DNA of 64,000 nt from Tenuifilaceae bacterium CYCD (GTDB taxonomy: Bacteria > Bacteroidota > Bacteroidia > Bacteroidales > Tenuifilaceae). Under the pieces are notes generated by a model. It did not search any database. It was not told the DNA's origin and saw only the letters and a program-made list of their open reading frames with translations. The stretch spans positions 1,054,001 to 1,118,000 of the forward strand of contig AP027304.1 of assembly GCA_036322835.1 (NCBI GenBank), in the 5' to 3' direction. Shown here in pieces: positions 62,501 through 64,000 of this stretch. Within the stretch, counting starts at the first letter, position 1. Every line of letters starts with the position of its first letter. The translations under genes and the position numbers were made by a program.

Positions 62501-64000
62501 AATCGTTCTCTGTGTATGGTAAGTTTCAAGTTAATAGTGGATATTTTTCTACCCGCGAATCTGGAGGGTTAATTACTTGGAATGTTTCATCAGGGCAGTT
62601 TGTAATAAATGGAGGAACAATTGATGCTAAGCAATTCAGATCCGCAGGGGGTGGAGGTGGTTTAGCCTCATATACTCAAGCCGGTGGGGAGTTGATACTT
62701 AGAGGGCGGTTTCAGCGTATACCAATTGCATACACAAGTGTAAGCGATCTTATTAATGCTCCAATAAATACCACTCGGGCAATTAGTGGTTTGAATGGTG
62801 CATTGGGTACGTTTAACCTAAACGAACCAGCCAATGTTTTTACTATGTCTGGGGGTACTATCCGTATTTATGATGTTTGCGGAGATGGATCAGTTGCTGC
62901 TCGGCAAAAAGTATTTGAAGTCCTTTCTTCAACAGGCAACATAAATGTAACAGGTGGTACCCTTGAGTTGATACCTACAACTGGTACTGGAACTAATTCT
63001 CCAAATCAAATAATAATCTCAAATGCATCTCTGGGCAATTTGACTGTAAATAGAGCGAGCAGTGCAAGCGTTGTTTTGCTTAATACATATCCTCTTACAG
63101 TTTTAAATACTTTTAACTTAATGTCTGGCGATTTTAATGCTAACAATTTAGATGTAACGGTAGGGGGTAATTTTACAATAGCTTCGGGGACAACCTATAC
63201 GCCCGGCTCAAACTGGACAATTCTCAACGGGTCGTCAATTCAAACAATGACTGTTAATTTGGGTGCTGCTCTAGCTTTAAACAAATTTAAGATTGATAAA
63301 CCGGCAGGAACCACATTAACACTAGCAGGGAGTCAAAGTAATGTTACTGTAAATGACTCTTTAATTATTGCGAAGGCAACGTTCGCCGATGGAGGAAAAA
63401 CAATTAGCCTTGCAGGAACCATTGCAACGGCTTCCTACCTATATAATTCGGGTTTGCATACTGGTGCAGGAAAAATAGTTCTAAACGATAATGTTCCCCA
63501 ACTAATTACAGGCGATGGAAATGGAGTTTTTCAGAACCTAGAGTTAAACAATAATACTGGAACGGCCCCAATTTCTTTAGGTGCAAATATTACCATTAAT
63601 GGAACCTTAACGTTATCGCAGGATAAGCTATTTAATATAGGCGCAAATAACTTGAAACTAGGACCTACAGCAACGGTTGCAAATGCAGGTTCTGCACGTT
63701 ATATCCAAACAGCAGGAAATGCGGGAGATGGAGGTATAACTAAGGAATACTCAGCAGCATCAACAAGTTTTACATTCCCGGTTGGGGCGCCTACAATTAT
63801 ACCTGCAAGGGCTGTTAAATATACACCTGCAACTATAGCCGTGAATGGGACACCCACTGCTTATGGTTCTATAACTATAATACCTGTTGGTTATGAGCAC
63901 CCAGCCACAAAATTGAATGGATTTTCTTTAACATATTTTTGGCGTGTAAAATCATCAGGATTTACACTTGGTGCTGCTACCGTTACTCATGGTTATACTT
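59581..64000 (+). CDS. Giant exported modular surface protein, partial (continues past the window)
   Basis: An open frame from ATG 59581 to the right edge gives 1473 codons with no stop. A leader of about 30 residues (MRNTNIRGKYALLGSN...) precedes a signal segment (MQFRGLKYFAVLLLMLGL) ending FGQ, then TVGDY. Two super-modules are visible. Trp-rich openers lie near residues 63 (GDWTDRTDWQRWDGDSW) and 583 (SGSWNTATTW). FPxG-type closers lie near 457 (YPVGSGGYYTP) and 1396 (FPVGAPTIIP). Shared blocks with the minus-strand giant include DKGID, RKALW, IPSL, GDYYI, FSTRES and QFRSAGGGGGLASY. An in-frame stop just upstream fixes the first possible start; the internal Met30 is an alternative. The C-terminus is unknown. 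Confidence 0.85.
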   Translation, partial: MRNTNIRGKYALLGSNTSGQLELTKSNSAMQFRGLKYFAVLLLMLGLHSFSFGQTVGDYKTRQAGDWTDRTDWQRWDGDSWEIPTAGQGYPGQNAGTGVVTILNNISLNETPANPIGALVIGANLTPTNASITMTISGDFSISAGTFTLATNNKVGTYYVGGNFSFSGGTITETSSSTTSTIYFNGNKTQTYTRSGGTISNNIRFTVNSGTNLDVGTSIINGAGLFTLNSGATLTTAHANGLDITGNIQTTGGRIFNSGASLVFNGAVAQNIGTFAATTAGQINNLTINNASGVTLNTTSIQTINGNLNIINGALIFSNTARTITVAGNVTGSGTLDMTGAAHTLNIGGANSTFTGTLTAQSTSTIRYNGLSQTVFGSNGYQNLIIAGGGTKTLQGNVAVQNVLTLTSGVVQLGDYNLTLANTAAGAITGTYSATNMIETNSSGVLVKQGNSNASFAIVYPVGSGGYYTPMSLTGGLTATYTGTATLSVRAVSAFIATGILSKYWDVNTTNMSITSGYPLFTYNINEADASQASYIPWYKSGSTWVNPPNPTAAGVNPFGSTSTAQIAGWWTAGASAPPKKYYSYQSGSWNTATTWTTDPSGTTLVGSAIPAINDEVVILSNRVVTLPADITTGGLKVIINDGGVLDMATYQFTNTISSLSGQGFLKLASANFPTVTINSFVDIGGGTTEYYNIASFTLKAAQLTYNNLVINTSVGVTATQLNNLTLNGNLHVKQGTYRINDNTVARRQLTINGDVTVDTGANITVGTGNTSSGDTNGATTPTPFTDYYDLNTHRFVVYGNFTNSGTVKFTNQDYPDFDSFPTDGAATVYFRGTSNNTLSCNGVTNFYNLVLDKGIDQSFSLTIHSTAYPNFKLFGRNDLGGENGGANPDLRKALWIRNGTLILQGLTVIPSLTEGVGAGSPNGDYYIPANGALVLDGSEVVVLSTADSYQEINAAWGLSAPNTIGVASSGGAQSFSVYGKFQVNSGYFSTRESGGLITWNVSSGQFVINGGTIDAKQFRSAGGGGGLASYTQAGGELILRGRFQRIPIAYTSVSDLINAPINTTRAISGLNGALGTFNLNEPANVFTMSGGTIRIYDVCGDGSVAARQKVFEVLSSTGNINVTGGTLELIPTTGTGTNSPNQIIISNASLGNLTVNRASSASVVLLNTYPLTVLNTFNLMSGDFNANNLDVTVGGNFTIASGTTYTPGSNWTILNGSSIQTMTVNLGAALALNKFKIDKPAGTTLTLAGSQSNVTVNDSLIIAKATFADGGKTISLAGTIATASYLYNSGLHTGAGKIVLNDNVPQLITGDGNGVFQNLELNNNTGTAPISLGANITINGTLTLSQDKLFNIGANNLKLGPTATVANAGSARYIQTAGNAGDGGITKEYSAASTSFTFPVGAPTIIPARAVKYTPATIAVNGTPTAYGSITIIPVGYEHPATKLNGFSLTYFWRVKSSGFTLGAATVTHGYT

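Noticed and set aside
1-64000. CRISPR array, phage genes or other integrated element
   Set aside because: No regularly spaced direct repeats, no phage structural or integrase genes and no integration at tRNA-Lys; only the IS5-family element was found.

Overview
This window looks like chromosomal DNA of a Bacteroidota bacterium, probably Bacteroidales or Marinilabiliales-like. I base this on several TAnnTTTG promoter elements (some with TTTG about 20 nt upstream), few Shine-Dalgarno sites, and families typical of the phylum: a GT5-only starch-synthase-like protein, DUF4834, a PorT-type barrel, an OmpH/Skp protein, a GGPKDT lipoprotein, and giant surface proteins. The species cannot be named from sequence alone.

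Positions 1-46200 are mostly core and housekeeping genes in short operons on both strands. In order they are: a partial LPG-synthase-like membrane protein with panD and panC (minus); a GT5-like protein and glmS; tRNA-Lys(CUU); DUF2461, an RlpA-like SPOR protein, DUF2147 and a ComF-type phosphoribosyltransferase; ubiX (minus); a CPBP protease; an Ig-like lipoprotein, a thiamine-binding protein and a PorT barrel; an FNR-like reductase; rlmN; a serpin; an AlbA_2 protein; lipA, lipB and recJ; an unknown exported protein; a Cache chemoreceptor; rlmD (minus); a DUF457 protein; a STAS-like protein (minus); a GroES-like protein; an OmpH-like protein; a GT2; a TPR-SpoIIE phosphatase (minus); DUF4834 and a ROK sugar kinase; riboflavin synthase; a histidine kinase; ileS, a DksA-like protein and lspA; a 749-residue unknown (minus); a GNAT-like protein and ispD (minus); and an acyl-CoA ligase.

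Positions 46225-64000 are different. Two giant, exported, beta-strand-rich paralogues diverge from a 1.7-kb spacer. The minus-strand one is complete at about 3892 residues. The plus-strand one starts at 59581 and is still open at the window edge after 1473 codons. Both begin with an unusually long pre-signal extension, then a hydrophobic segment ending in FGQ and a VGDY start. Both are built from repeating super-modules. Each super-module opens with a tryptophan-rich segment, runs through beta-helix-like strand repeats, and closes with an FPxG...YTP...YW element. The complete giant carries four super-modules and then Ig/PKD-like domains. It stops five bases before a strong hairpin terminator and has no type IX secretion sorting domain that I can recognise. 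An intact 866-bp IS5-family element with a 3-bp TTA duplication sits in the spacer between the two genes. This locus is the main candidate for something undescribed.

The core genes show no single new pathway, but several deserve attention: a starch-synthase-like protein with no GT1 half and an altered KxGG motif, a secreted serpin with an inhibitory hinge, a stand-alone GroES-like protein, a DksA-like protein with a single cysteine, overlapping terminator/promoter junctions, and a REP-like hairpin cluster.
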